A stretch of DNA of 64,000 bases from Levilactobacillus acidifarinae DSM 19394 = JCM 15949 (lineage in GTDB: Bacteria; Bacillota; Bacilli; Lactobacillales; Lactobacillaceae): positions 37,161-101,160 of the forward strand of contig NZ_AZDV01000001.1 of NCBI RefSeq assembly GCF_001434835.1, given 5' to 3'. The translations under genes were made by a program, and so were the position numbers. The notes under the pieces are model-generated. The model saw only the letters and a program-made list of their open reading frames with translations, had not been told where the DNA came from and ran no database searches. This document shows positions 33,112-41,881 of the stretch, in pieces. The number at the start of each line of letters is the position of its first letter. Within the stretch, counting starts at the first letter, position 1.

Positions 33112-33915
33112 TTGGCCGTAATTACCATGATTCAAGCCCAGAAACGAGCCGGCCGGTTCAACGTGTACGTGGACGGCCACTACGCGTTTCCGGTCAGTGA
33201 AAGCGTCCTGATCGATTTTCGGTTGTTTAAGGGCATGGAGGTCGATCAGCAACTTGAGGCCCGGCTCAGTGCGGCCGACGACGTTGCCAAGGCCTATAAC
33301 CGGGCGTTGGACTATCTGTCCCAACAACTGCGGACCGAAAAGGAAGTTCGCACTAAGCTGGCCGGGTTAGAGATCGCACCAGAAGTGATCGATGAGACCC
33401 TCGAGCGGCTCGTGGCGCTAAACTTAGTTGACGACGCGCACTATGCCGCCAGCTACGTGCGCACGATGATGCGGACCAGCGATAAGGGCCCCCGGGTGAT
33501 CCGCCAGCACCTCCGCCAAAAAGGGGTGTTGGAACAACCAATCGATGACGCGTTAAAGTTGTATTCGCCAGAGGAGCGCCAGACCGTGGGGACGGCCGTG
33601 GCGCAGAAGTTGGCGAAGCGTTACCGGCATCAAGCCTTTCACACCCAGGAGCAAAAGATTCGCCAGGGCCTGATGACCCGGGGGTTTGCGGGCGACGAGA
33701 TCACGGCGATGCTGGCGACCTTAGATTTAACGCCCGATATCGACGAACAGGCGGCGTTGTTAGCCAAGCAGGGCGAGAAACTGTGGCACAAGTACCGCAC
33801 GTTAGCGGCGAATGAACGAAAGTATAAAACGAAGCAAGCCCTGTACCGCAAGGGGTTTGGCTTAGATGATATCGACCATTGGTTAGTGGGGATGGCCACG
33901 GTCAATGACGACTAG
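33112..33915 (+). CDS. recX: Regulatory protein RecX
   Basis: The start is TTG 33112, with AAGGAG nine bases upstream. The 267-residue length and repeats of the three-helix RecX unit (ALDYLSQQLRTEKEVRTKL, LVALNLVDDAHYAASYVR, GPRVIRQHLRQKGV) identify it. RecX binds RecA filaments and limits their activity in DNA repair. Lactobacillar RecX proteins are of this longer form. Confidence 0.92.
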   Translation: MAVITMIQAQKRAGRFNVYVDGHYAFPVSESVLIDFRLFKGMEVDQQLEARLSAADDVAKAYNRALDYLSQQLRTEKEVRTKLAGLEIAPEVIDETLERLVALNLVDDAHYAASYVRTMMRTSDKGPRVIRQHLRQKGVLEQPIDDALKLYSPEERQTVGTAVAQKLAKRYRHQAFHTQEQKIRQGLMTRGFAGDEITAMLATLDLTPDIDEQAALLAKQGEKLWHKYRTLAANERKYKTKQALYRKGFGLDDIDHWLVGMATVNDD

Positions 33916-33943
33916 GTAACCAGTAAGACAGGGGGAGTCTGAA

Positions 33944-35131
33944 ATGAAAGCAAAAATGGGGGTTTTTGCGTTATTAACGGCATTAGTGATTGGGTTAGGG
34001 GCTGGTCTGGTCTTCTGGTTTAACAACCAGAACCAGTCACAGGCCGAGACGAAACCGGCGGCGGTCAGCAGTAGTTCCGTCAAACCAGTTAAGCCTAAAC
34101 CCAAGAAGGTCACGCCGAAAAAAAAGCAACCGGTCGCGCCCAAGAATAACGCCACGACCCGCAAAATCGATGCGATCTTACGGGCGAACCGGTTCGTGGG
34201 GACGGCGTTGGTCGTCCGGAACGGCAAGCCACTCTACGAAAAGGGGTTTGGTTACGCGAATTACGCGTTACAACGGAAGAACGGGATTAACACCGAATAT
34301 CAGTTAGCCTCCGTGCAGAAATCCTTTACCGCGGGATTGATCATGAAGTTAGCATCGGAAAAGAAGCTATCTTTGACCGATAACTTGGCAAAGTATTATC
34401 CGCAAATCAACGGGTCGCAGCAGATTACCTTACGCGATATGTTGGATATGAAGAGTGGGTTGACGCTGGTACCGTTCCCGGATAATCTCCATTCGGAAAA
34501 GGGCATGATTCGGTTTATCTTGAAGAACGTGACCAGTGATCCGGCCAAAATTGGCCAATGGAACTACGCCCCCGTTAACTTCATGTTGCTCGCCGGAATT
34601 ATCCAAAAGGTCAGCGGCCAGAGTTACCAGCAGTACTTTACCCAAAATATCACGCAGGCCTTTGGGCTCAAACACACCGGGTTTGTCTTTAACATGAATC
34701 GGCAACGGGATTATGCGCAGGGGTATGAAAATGAAGACCCGAACGACGTGGTACCGAACTATCAAAACAAGTTCCCTGAATCCCGGGCATCTATGTATTA
34801 CCAGTACGGGACCGGTCAGGTTTACATGTCGGCCCGCGACCTTTACGTGGGGGAACGCGACATGCTGCAAGGCAAGTTATACCCGCAAACCGACGTGAAC
34901 ACGTTGCTGACGCCGGGGTCTTCCTCAACTTACGGGGGTGGCGACTATATCCAACCGGGCTACATCCGGGTTCACGGGTTAGCCTACGGGCACGAAGCCA
35001 CGGCCCTGTTGAGTAAGGACGGACAAGATGGCGTCGTCTTGTTGACCAACTATTACCGGGTCAACCAACTGGCGCAAACACCGGCCATCCAGATTTGGAA
35101 CCTACTTGAAGCGGGCGAACTGGGACGGTAA
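33944..35131 (+). CDS. Membrane-anchored serine hydrolase (class C beta-lactamase-like)
   Basis: The 395-residue protein begins with a transmembrane anchor (residues 5-26), then a Lys/Pro/Ser-rich linker (to about residue 65) and a serine beta-lactamase-like domain. SxxK appears as ASVQKSF (Ser nucleophile, Lys base) and the YxN-type motif as NYAPVN. It acts outside the membrane, probably as a D-alanyl esterase or carboxypeptidase on cell-wall polymers rather than as a resistance enzyme. It starts 28 bases after recX and may be cotranscribed. Confidence 0.88.
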   Translation: MKAKMGVFALLTALVIGLGAGLVFWFNNQNQSQAETKPAAVSSSSVKPVKPKPKKVTPKKKQPVAPKNNATTRKIDAILRANRFVGTALVVRNGKPLYEKGFGYANYALQRKNGINTEYQLASVQKSFTAGLIMKLASEKKLSLTDNLAKYYPQINGSQQITLRDMLDMKSGLTLVPFPDNLHSEKGMIRFILKNVTSDPAKIGQWNYAPVNFMLLAGIIQKVSGQSYQQYFTQNITQAFGLKHTGFVFNMNRQRDYAQGYENEDPNDVVPNYQNKFPESRASMYYQYGTGQVYMSARDLYVGERDMLQGKLYPQTDVNTLLTPGSSSTYGGGDYIQPGYIRVHGLAYGHEATALLSKDGQDGVVLLTNYYRVNQLAQTPAIQIWNLLEAGELGR

Positions 35132-35152
35132 GTGACTTAAGCGAGTAATCCA

Positions 35153-35189
35153 AAAATGCGTCACCGGTAAATTAGCGGTGGCGCATTTT
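35153..35189. terminator. Bidirectional terminator
   Basis: AAAATGCGTCACCG pairs with CGGTGGCGCATTTT (one G-T), flanked by A- and T-rich ends. Confidence 0.85.
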
Positions 35190-35211
35190 ATAGGTTCAAG
35201 TCGTGGGTGGA

Positions 35212-35457
35212 CTAGTCCTTCGGGCGGCTATCGTAGGCGCGTTTGGATTTGTAACCCGCCTGAAAGACCGTCCGCATCACAGCGATGTGGCGTTGTTGAG
35301 TCGCCTTTGCCTTGGCGCCGAAGATGAAGCGGGCCCATTCACGTTGGTAACCGGGCGTTAGGGTGGTAAAGAAGGCTTGAAGTGAGACGTCGTCGGCCAG
35401 TAAGTCGGCAACCTGGGGAATCATCGGTTCGTAAGCACTTAAGGGTAATTGGGGCAT
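35212..35457 (-). CDS. YdeI/OmdA-type small protein
   Basis: The 81-residue product contains FFTTLTPGYQREWARFIFGAK and KATQQRHI, the C-terminal YdeI/OmpD-associated family signature. Longer relatives have an extra N-terminal domain that is absent here, so this is a short form. Family members are loosely linked to antimicrobial-peptide tolerance; the role here is unknown. GGAGAG lies before the ATG. Confidence 0.75.
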   Translation of the reverse strand: MPQLPLSAYEPMIPQVADLLADDVSLQAFFTTLTPGYQREWARFIFGAKAKATQQRHIAVMRTVFQAGYKSKRAYDSRPKD

Positions 35458-35579
35458 GGTAAAACGCTCTCCTTGGGGTCAACGACCAGGAAACGGTCAG
35501 TGACCACGATATTTTTCTTCAGTTTACCCCGCTTCCGGCGAAAACCCAAGAACTTTCAGGTACCAATCGACCAAAGGTA

Positions 35580-35608
35580 TTCATAAATAAAGGCGAATCT
35601 GGTATAAT
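35580..35608 (+). promoter_or_regulatory. Promoter of the DUF402 gene
   Basis: TTCATA, 17 bases, TATAAT (35603-35608) with TGG before the -10. Confidence 0.75.
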
Positions 35609-35660
35609 ATTGAGTGAATTTTTTATAATTACCCGTTACTTAGAAAGTAGGGTTATAGAC

Positions 35661-36212
35661 ATGACGCGCGAAGCTAGAGGACCTAAGGAAGGCGACTTCA
35701 TTACGATCAAAAGCTACAAGCATGATGGAAGTTTGCATCGAACTTGGCGCGATACCATGGTACTCAAAACAAGCGAAAACGCCCTGATTGGCGTCAATGA
35801 CCACACGTTGGTCACTGAAGACGACGGGCGGCGGTGGGTGACTCGAGAACCTGCTATCGTTTATTTTCATAAGCATTACTGGTTCAATATCGTCGCGATG
35901 ATTCGAGACAACGGGGTGTCGTATTATTGTAACCTGGCATCCCCCTATGTTTTGGATAAAGAAGCGTTGAAGTACATCGATTATGATTTGGATGTGAAGG
36001 TCTTTCCCGACGGTGAGAAACGGTTACTCGACGTCGATGAATACGAGGCCTTCAGTCAGCGCTGGCATTACGGTGAGGAGACTGATCGGATCTTGAAGGC
36101 CAACGTCTTAACGTTGGTCGATTGGATCAATCACCATAAGGGGCCGTTTTCTCAGGCCTACGTTGATTTATGGTATCAACGTTATCAAGAGCTGTTGCGC
36201 CGTTCCCATTAG
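35661..36212 (+). CDS. DUF402 nucleoside tri-/diphosphatase (YgaC/NtdP-like)
   Basis: ATG 35661 has GTAGGG eight bases upstream; the longer frame from 35610 starts at the transcript start and is rejected. The 183-residue protein shows [36 protein letters not shown] and [12 protein letters not shown], typical of the DUF402 phosphatases that hydrolyse nucleoside tri- and diphosphates with divalent metal. It is a single-gene unit, widespread in Firmicutes. Confidence 0.88.
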   Translation: MTREARGPKEGDFITIKSYKHDGSLHRTWRDTMVLKTSENALIGVNDHTLVTEDDGRRWVTREPAIVYFHKHYWFNIVAMIRDNGVSYYCNLASPYVLDKEALKYIDYDLDVKVFPDGEKRLLDVDEYEAFSQRWHYGEETDRILKANVLTLVDWINHHKGPFSQAYVDLWYQRYQELLRRSH

Positions 36213-36255
36213 GAACGCGGGCGACGGATCGTTATGAGTTGTCTTCCGGACCATT

Positions 36256-36289
36256 GGAGTGCTCCCGTGAACGGGAACGCTCCTTTTTT
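36256..36289 (+). terminator. Terminator of the DUF402 gene
   Basis: GGAGTGCTCCCGT pairs with ACGGGAACGCTCC (one mismatch) and six T follow. Confidence 0.85.
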
Positions 36290-36409
36290 GTTCCGTGACC
36301 GGCTAGGCAGGTAAGCGGCGAAAGAGCGGAAATATTAGCGGTCTTTTGGGCCTAAACTTGGTAGAATAGAGCTAATGTGATGGTCAACAGAAACTAAGGA
36401 GGGTTGCCG

Positions 36410-37534
36410 ATGAAATGGTTAGCGAATTCACGATTACTTTTTTGGTCCGCCGAACTCTTGATTGTGGCCACGTTGATCTGGGTCTGTACGCAAATCAGCT
36501 TTCTTTTTTCGCCGATTGGCATCTTCCTGTCGGTGGTCTTTACGCCGTTACTGCTTTCCGGGATTCTGTTTTACCTGCTGAACCCCCTGGTTAAGTTACT
36601 TGAACGCATACGCTGGAAACGACTGCACTTTAACCGGACCGCCGCAGTCATTCTGGTGTTTATCGGGTTAATTGCCGTGATCGGGTACGGGGCGGCTTGG
36701 GTGGTCCCCAAGTTAGTTTCCCAAGTGACCAATCTGGTGGGGAACATCCCCGACTTTGCCCGGTCCAGTGAAGCGGTCTTGAAACAGGCCGCCCATCACC
36801 CGTGGCTGCAACAGATCGACTTTTCCAAGTACCTGACCCAGTTACAGAATTCGTTGGCTAAGTACGCGGAGGGCGTCATGAGTGGAATTACCTCGGGGAT
36901 TGGCACCGTGGTGGGCACCGTAACGTCGGTGACCGTGACTGCCGTAACCGTGCCGGTGATGTTGTTTTACATGCTCAAAGACGGTGAAAAGTTAATGCCG
37001 GCCATTCGCAAACTGTTGCCGGAAAGACACGCCGACCAGACGATCGAACTCCTGAGTCGGATGAACGCCACGATTGCCCGCTACATCGGCGGTCAGATCT
37101 TGGAGTGTCTGTTTGTCGGGACGTTTACGGCGTTTGGCTACATGCTGATTGGTGAGAAATATGCGCTGTTATTGGGCGTGTTTGCCGGATTGTGCAACCT
37201 GATTCCTTACGTGGGCCCCTATATCGGGATTCTACCGGCGTTGATCGTGGCCTTTACCATCAGCACGAATATGGTGTTGTACGTGATCATCGTGGTGGTC
37301 GTTGTGCAACAGGTCGACGGCAACCTGGTCTACCCCAACATCATTGGCCGTACGTTGCGGATTCATCCGCTGACCATCATCATTATTTTGCTGGCGGCGG
37401 GCAACATTGCCGGCTTGTTGGGGATGATTTTAGCCATTCCGCTGTACGCGGTGGTTAAGACCGTGGTGCAATATCTGTACAGCATTTGGCAGTTGGAACA
37501 CCCCACGATTAGCCAGAAAAATCTCAAGAAATAA
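36410..37534 (+). CDS. AI-2E (PerM/TqsA)-family permease
   Basis: ATG 36410 follows GGAGGG by six bases (a TTG two codons earlier is less suitable). The 374-residue protein has about eight hydrophobic segments and family blocks FYLLNPLVKLLERI, VGTVTSVTVTAVTVPVMLFYMLKDG, GLCNLIPYVGPYIG and QQVDGNLVYPNIIGR. The family was named for AI-2 export, but many members are ion or sodium/proton transporters. Function here is open. Confidence 0.88.
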   Translation: MKWLANSRLLFWSAELLIVATLIWVCTQISFLFSPIGIFLSVVFTPLLLSGILFYLLNPLVKLLERIRWKRLHFNRTAAVILVFIGLIAVIGYGAAWVVPKLVSQVTNLVGNIPDFARSSEAVLKQAAHHPWLQQIDFSKYLTQLQNSLAKYAEGVMSGITSGIGTVVGTVTSVTVTAVTVPVMLFYMLKDGEKLMPAIRKLLPERHADQTIELLSRMNATIARYIGGQILECLFVGTFTAFGYMLIGEKYALLLGVFAGLCNLIPYVGPYIGILPALIVAFTISTNMVLYVIIVVVVVQQVDGNLVYPNIIGRTLRIHPLTIIIILLAAGNIAGLLGMILAIPLYAVVKTVVQYLYSIWQLEHPTISQKNLKK

Positions 37535-37554
37535 CTAACGTTTGCGGTTAGAAG

Positions 37555-37627
37555 TTGACGTCACCGCTGAATATGCTACTATTTACTTTGTTATTGGATT
37601 TTTATTATGCCCCCGACGGCTGTCGGG
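37555..37627 (+). promoter_or_regulatory. Promoter and leader hairpin of tagD
   Basis: TTGACG (37555-37560), 16 bases, TACTAT (37577-37582) with TGC before the -10. The leader carries CCCGAC-GGCT-GTCGGG (37612-37627), a compact tetraloop hairpin 17 bases before the ribosome binding site. Confidence 0.65.
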
Positions 37628-37655
37628 AAATTACCAGATAAGTAGGAGATTCTAC

Positions 37656-38072
37656 ATGAAAAAAGTAATTACGTACGGAACGTTTGACTTGCTCCACAAG
37701 GGGCACATCCGGCTATTGAAGCGTGCCAAGGCTTTGGGCGATGATTTGACCGTGTGCTTATCTTCCGACGAATTCAATGCCGAAAAGGGTAAGCGGGCTT
37801 ACACGTCCTATGAAGACCGGAAATACATTCTCGAAGCTATCCGTTACGTTGACCGGGTCATCCCCGAAAAGGGTTGGGACCAGAAGATTCGTGACGTTCA
37901 AGACAACGACATCGATATTTTTGTGATGGGTGATGACTGGAAGGGGAAGTTCGACTTCTTGAAGGACTACTGTGAAGTGATCTACCTACCACGGACCGAG
38001 GGCATCTCCACCACTAAGATCAAGCATGACTTGGGCTTAGCGGACGATGAAGCCTGGAAGGAAGAAGATTAA
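37656..38072 (+). CDS. tagD: Glycerol-3-phosphate cytidylyltransferase
   Basis: ATG 37656 follows GTAGGAG. The 138-residue enzyme has the nucleotidylyltransferase motifs GTFDLLHKGHI (HxGH) and RTEGISTTKI (RTxGISTT). It makes CDP-glycerol from CTP and glycerol-3-phosphate for poly(glycerol-phosphate) teichoic acid. The CDP-glycerol polymerase-type gene at 39046 supports that role. Confidence 0.96.
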   Translation: MKKVITYGTFDLLHKGHIRLLKRAKALGDDLTVCLSSDEFNAEKGKRAYTSYEDRKYILEAIRYVDRVIPEKGWDQKIRDVQDNDIDIFVMGDDWKGKFDFLKDYCEVIYLPRTEGISTTKIKHDLGLADDEAWKEED

Positions 38073-38085
38073 TCGATGGTCCCTA

Positions 38086-38115
38086 AATCCTTAGTCGCTG
38101 ACTAGGGATTTTTTC
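38086..38115 (+). terminator. Terminator after tagD
   Basis: AATCCTTAGTC pairs with GACTAGGGATT, loop GCT, followed by five T. Confidence 0.85.
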
Positions 38116-38146
38116 ATAGTGACCAGCGCAAACGGAGGGAACAGCA

Positions 38147-39031
38147 GTGCAGCAAATTATATTTCTCGTGACGTCGTTAGACGGCCTTCATAAACCCAAC
38201 TTCACCAAACAATTAAAGGCAGCCCTACAACAAAACGTCACCATTAAGTTATTAGTCGCCCTGGTGGATTTTGATGCCGCTTGGGAGGTTCGCCAGTTCA
38301 TCGAACGGCTGGCGCGCGATGACGAACGGTTCAGCCACGTGCGCATCATCACGATTGCGGAACTTTACGCGCAGGAGGCCGGTTTGGCTTTAAGTGCCGA
38401 AGAACGCCACGACCTCGATTTAACGGCGTATGACGAACGGGTCTTCGCCGACCAGCAGGGCCAGTTACGCCGGTACCTGGATCACGGGCACCTGGTTGCC
38501 GAACTTCAACAGTTAGACGACAAGACGCCGATGGTCTTACGCCAGTATCACGACGATCAGCTCACGCAGGTGGATACGTATGACTTGCACGGGCAAGTCG
38601 TGGGAATCGCCAAGGTTAAAGCCGGGGTGGCGCAAACCAGCTACCTCTTAAACGCGCAGGGCGACGCCACGTTGCGGTTAACCCGGCACCAACGGGAAGT
38701 CGAACACGTCTACAATTTAGGCGCGGATTCGGCGATGATTGCCACGGAATTCAGCAGTGCCAAGGAAGTTGCCGCGCTGAACAACATGTCGAAACGTAAA
38801 CGTGACCGGACGTTGGCCAATAGTGTGGACCATACCGAGATGATTACGGCCACGGAAACCTATTACAGTGTGTTGGTTTACGCCACCTATCACCGGTTCA
38901 ACGACGTGTTTGGGTTCTACCAGACGGTCCTCGATCGGTTCATGACGCCCCAGACCCAACTTTACGTGGATCTGGCGGTCAACGCCGTGTTGTCCCCCCA
39001 AATGCCTCACCAGTTAATCTTTAATTACTAA
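38147..39031 (+). CDS. Uncharacterised protein paired with a TagF-type polymerase
   Basis: GTG 38147 lies seven bases after GGAGGG. The 294-residue product is soluble and has no motif that I can assign with confidence. Its N-terminus (QIIFLVTSLDGLHKPNFTKQL) and middle (QYHDDQLTQVDTYDLHGQVVGIAKV, AQTSYLLNAQGDATLRL) resemble the non-catalytic beta-rich part of TagE/Gtf-type teichoic-acid or glycoprotein glucosyltransferases, but a GT-B catalytic domain with EX7E is missing. It starts the transcript leading into the polymerase gene 14 bases downstream, so an accessory role in wall-polymer synthesis is inferred. Confidence 0.6.
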   Translation: MQQIIFLVTSLDGLHKPNFTKQLKAALQQNVTIKLLVALVDFDAAWEVRQFIERLARDDERFSHVRIITIAELYAQEAGLALSAEERHDLDLTAYDERVFADQQGQLRRYLDHGHLVAELQQLDDKTPMVLRQYHDDQLTQVDTYDLHGQVVGIAKVKAGVAQTSYLLNAQGDATLRLTRHQREVEHVYNLGADSAMIATEFSSAKEVAALNNMSKRKRDRTLANSVDHTEMITATETYYSVLVYATYHRFNDVFGFYQTVLDRFMTPQTQLYVDLAVNAVLSPQMPHQLIFNY

Positions 39032-39045
39032 GGAGTTATTCCATC

Positions 39046-41070
39046 GTGCGTGCGATTTTATCTGGATTACATCATAAAAAGAAATTACAGGAACTCGAAC
39101 TCGAACTGATCGACGTGCCGGAACCGTTTGACGACTTAGTGGTCACTTTCCTGGAGAAGCAGACCCAGGTGTCGTTGACGCTACCCATCACCAAGGTCAT
39201 CAGTGCCGGGGTGGTGCGGATTCGGCTCAACGCTAACGACCTCAGGGTTCCAGAGAGCACCCAGAGCGACTTTAGCTGGGAACTGTACCTCAACCTCCAG
39301 CAACAAGATACCCGGGGCCTGATCCAAGTGGAAAGCGAATACCTCAGTGACCGTCATCAGTTGTCGCTGACCAGCTTTTATCAATTAAATAGTGATGCCA
39401 ACGGCATGGCATTATTTAACCTGCACACCAACCAACCCGATGATGAATTTGCCATCAGTGCGATTAACTTGCAAAACGACCAGCTCCAGATCACGGGCCC
39501 TAACCGCATCAACAACCGCAAAATCGATAATCAACGGCTAGTCTTAAAGAACGGTCAGGACCAGGGAACTGCCGAATGGCCCATCACTAAAATGGGCCTG
39601 CACGGGTTATTTAGCGGCGTGATTCCGCTGAGCGATTTGGCGTCGAATAGTAAACAAGAACTGTTTATCCGCTCGACGGTGGACGGGCAGGACCTCGAAC
39701 AACGCGTGATTTTAGGCAAATCGTTGGCTGGTCAGGTCACCCAAGCCATCACCGGACACCACCGCTTAGTGGTCATCGAAAAGCGGTTCAACAACGGGAT
39801 TCAGATTCGCGAAATGGCCGCCCCATCGTTACCCGAGCGGTTGGGCCATTTACCCAGCAAGGTCGGTGGTGCGACCCATCTGTTGAGCGTCCTGATGGAA
39901 AAGGTCAACCTGATGTACATGCGGCGCCTGTTTAAGCGCGGCCACCGGGCTTACGACCAGCCAACTTTGATCTTCGAAAGTTTCGGGGGACGGCAAGTCA
40001 GCGATTCACCGTACGCGATTTACCAACTGTTCACCCAGCTTTATCCGGGCTTTCGCTTCGTGTGGTCGATCGACCGGACGCAGAAGAAGTTCTGTAAGCA
40101 AAATGGCATTCCGTTCGTGGTGCGGCGGACGGCTAAGTGGGTGCGCACGTTGGAAAAGGCCACGTTCTGGATCAGTAACGCGCGTTTTCCGGCCTGGGTC
40201 AAGAAACCTAGCTACGTGACCTACATTCAGACCTGGCACGGCACGCCGTTAAAGAAACTCGGCCTGGATATCGAAAACGTCTCGATGCCCGGGACCACGA
40301 CCACCAAGTACCATGCCAACTTTGTCCGCGAAGCCAACCGCTGGGATGCGTTGGTCTCGCCGAACGACTACTCCACGCAAATCTTCCGGTCGGCCTTTGG
40401 GTTTAATAATCAGATCTTAAAGGTCGGCTATCCGCGGAACGACGAACTGATCAACAGTAGTGCCGAAGACATCGTGGCCTTAAAGACGCAGATGGGTATT
40501 CCGTTGGATAAGAAGGTCGTCTTGTACGCGCCGACTTACCGGGATAACCAGTTTGCCGAGAAGGGGAAGTACACCTTCGAATTGCCGTTCTCGCTAGACG
40601 ATTTCAAGCAACAATACGGGGATGACGCTGTCTTAGTGTTGCGGATGCATTACTTGATTTCCAACGCCTTAGACATCAGTGGTTACGAGGACTTCGTGTA
40701 CGACATGTCCAACCACCCAAGCATTTCGGACCTGTATCTGATTAGTGATATGTTGATCACCGATTACTCATCCGTCTTCTTCGATTACGCTTATCTGAAA
40801 CGGCCGATCCTGTTCTATCCGTACGATTACCACATGTACAAGGACGAACTCCGGGGGTTCTACCTGGACTACGAACGAGATCTGCCGGGGGAAATTGCCC
40901 ATAACGAAAAGGAACTGTTGACCATGATTGGTGAGAAACTCCAGACACCGGATATGAGCGACAACCCGAAGTTTATGGACTTTTACCGCCGCTTCTGTGC
41001 GATTGACGACGGGTTAAGCTCGTTGAAGGTCGTAAACTACGTGGTTCAACAGATTGAAAACCAGGGCTAA
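39046..41070 (+). CDS. CDP-glycerol glycerophosphotransferase (TagF-like)
   Basis: GTG 39046 has AAGGAG upstream. The 674-residue protein has an N-terminal region of about 300 residues of unknown fold and a C-terminal GT-B polymerase domain with the diagnostic TWHGTPLKKLG (His of the active site), APTYRDN, LRMHYL and SDMLITDYSSVFFDYAYLKRP. TagF/TagB enzymes transfer glycerol-phosphate from CDP-glycerol to teichoic acid at the membrane. Whether it primes or polymerises cannot be told. The upstream gene at 38147 is probably a functional partner. Confidence 0.9.
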   Translation: MRAILSGLHHKKKLQELELELIDVPEPFDDLVVTFLEKQTQVSLTLPITKVISAGVVRIRLNANDLRVPESTQSDFSWELYLNLQQQDTRGLIQVESEYLSDRHQLSLTSFYQLNSDANGMALFNLHTNQPDDEFAISAINLQNDQLQITGPNRINNRKIDNQRLVLKNGQDQGTAEWPITKMGLHGLFSGVIPLSDLASNSKQELFIRSTVDGQDLEQRVILGKSLAGQVTQAITGHHRLVVIEKRFNNGIQIREMAAPSLPERLGHLPSKVGGATHLLSVLMEKVNLMYMRRLFKRGHRAYDQPTLIFESFGGRQVSDSPYAIYQLFTQLYPGFRFVWSIDRTQKKFCKQNGIPFVVRRTAKWVRTLEKATFWISNARFPAWVKKPSYVTYIQTWHGTPLKKLGLDIENVSMPGTTTTKYHANFVREANRWDALVSPNDYSTQIFRSAFGFNNQILKVGYPRNDELINSSAEDIVALKTQMGIPLDKKVVLYAPTYRDNQFAEKGKYTFELPFSLDDFKQQYGDDAVLVLRMHYLISNALDISGYEDFVYDMSNHPSISDLYLISDMLITDYSSVFFDYAYLKRPILFYPYDYHMYKDELRGFYLDYERDLPGEIAHNEKELLTMIGEKLQTPDMSDNPKFMDFYRRFCAIDDGLSSLKVVNYVVQQIENQG

Positions 41071-41092
41071 CCGCGCCTGCGACCTAGTAAGC

Positions 41093-41147
41093 TAAACCTA
41101 ATAGAGGGACCCCACGAAAAATTCGTGAGGTCCCTCTATTAGGTTTA
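41093..41147. terminator. Long perfect palindrome, bidirectional terminator
   Basis: TAAACCTAATAGAGGGAC (41093-41110) pairs with GTCCCTCTATTAGGTTTA (41130-41147), and CACGAA/TTCGTG continues inside. The stem approaches 25 pairs. T-runs beside it are weak (TTTAGTCTTTATTT). Confidence 0.75.
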
Positions 41148-41151
41148 GTCT

Positions 41152-41712
41152 TTATTTCGCCCGCGGCGCTTGATCGACGCGAGTAACGGCGTGAGTTTCT
41201 AACTTGGTCACCGTTTTGGTTGATGAGGTGATCCCTTGGAAGTACTGGTGAAGGATCTTTTGGTAGTTGCGTTTGACCAGGGCCACGTTGGGAACCTGAT
41301 GGCGGGTTAGCTGCGCCTGTGCGGTCTGGGCCCAGCGTTTGGACTGCGCGGGTTGACCCGTATGGTCGACCAAGTAGGTCACGTTGCGGCTCGCCTTCTT
41401 GGCTTGCGGGGTGACCGGCTGATGGGGTGCCTGGCTACTAGCCAGTGAGGCGTGCATGTTGGTGGTCAAACTAGTGATTTCGTAATACTGATTTTTCTTG
41501 ACCCGGACACCCGCGTAGGTCTTGAACAATAAGACGTTCAAGAGACTGGCAATGATGACAATGCCCACCCCGCAGACAATGACGGTCATTGCCGGGCGGA
41601 GCGCTTGCCGGTGGCGCTTGGTCCAGACTAACCCGACCAAGCCGCCCAGGGCGATCAAGGCGCCGAGACTAAAGACGATTTCAATAAGGATGATTTCGGT
41701 ACTCGCCGACAT
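41152..41712 (-). CDS. Hypothetical two-helix membrane protein
   Basis: The 186-residue protein has hydrophobic helices at about residues 8-30 and 42-64 and a C-terminal extracytoplasmic-looking domain of about 120 residues rich in Thr, Gln and Lys. AGGTG lies before ATG 41712. No domain recognised. Confidence 0.7.
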   Translation of the reverse strand: MSASTEIILIEIVFSLGALIALGGLVGLVWTKRHRQALRPAMTVIVCGVGIVIIASLLNVLLFKTYAGVRVKKNQYYEITSLTTNMHASLASSQAPHQPVTPQAKKASRNVTYLVDHTGQPAQSKRWAQTAQAQLTRHQVPNVALVKRNYQKILHQYFQGITSSTKTVTKLETHAVTRVDQAPRAK

Positions 41713-41881
41713 AATTTCACCTGTTTTCCGATAGAATTCAATTTATAATGATACCACTAAACCGGGTGGTGCGGAAACGCCATCGAGCAATTCGTGAATT
41801 GTCCGGGGTTATGTGTTAAAATCAAAGCATTGTGTCTATTAACGTGTTTTTTAAACCTTAAAAATCTGTGAGGAACGAATA

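Noticed and set aside
33004..33327. Minus-strand ORF across the start of recX
   Set aside because: It is antisense to a clear recX and lacks a ribosome binding site.
41093..41147. Very long perfect palindrome as a protein-binding or recombination site
   Set aside because: It lies exactly between converging genes, where a bidirectional terminator is the simpler reading.
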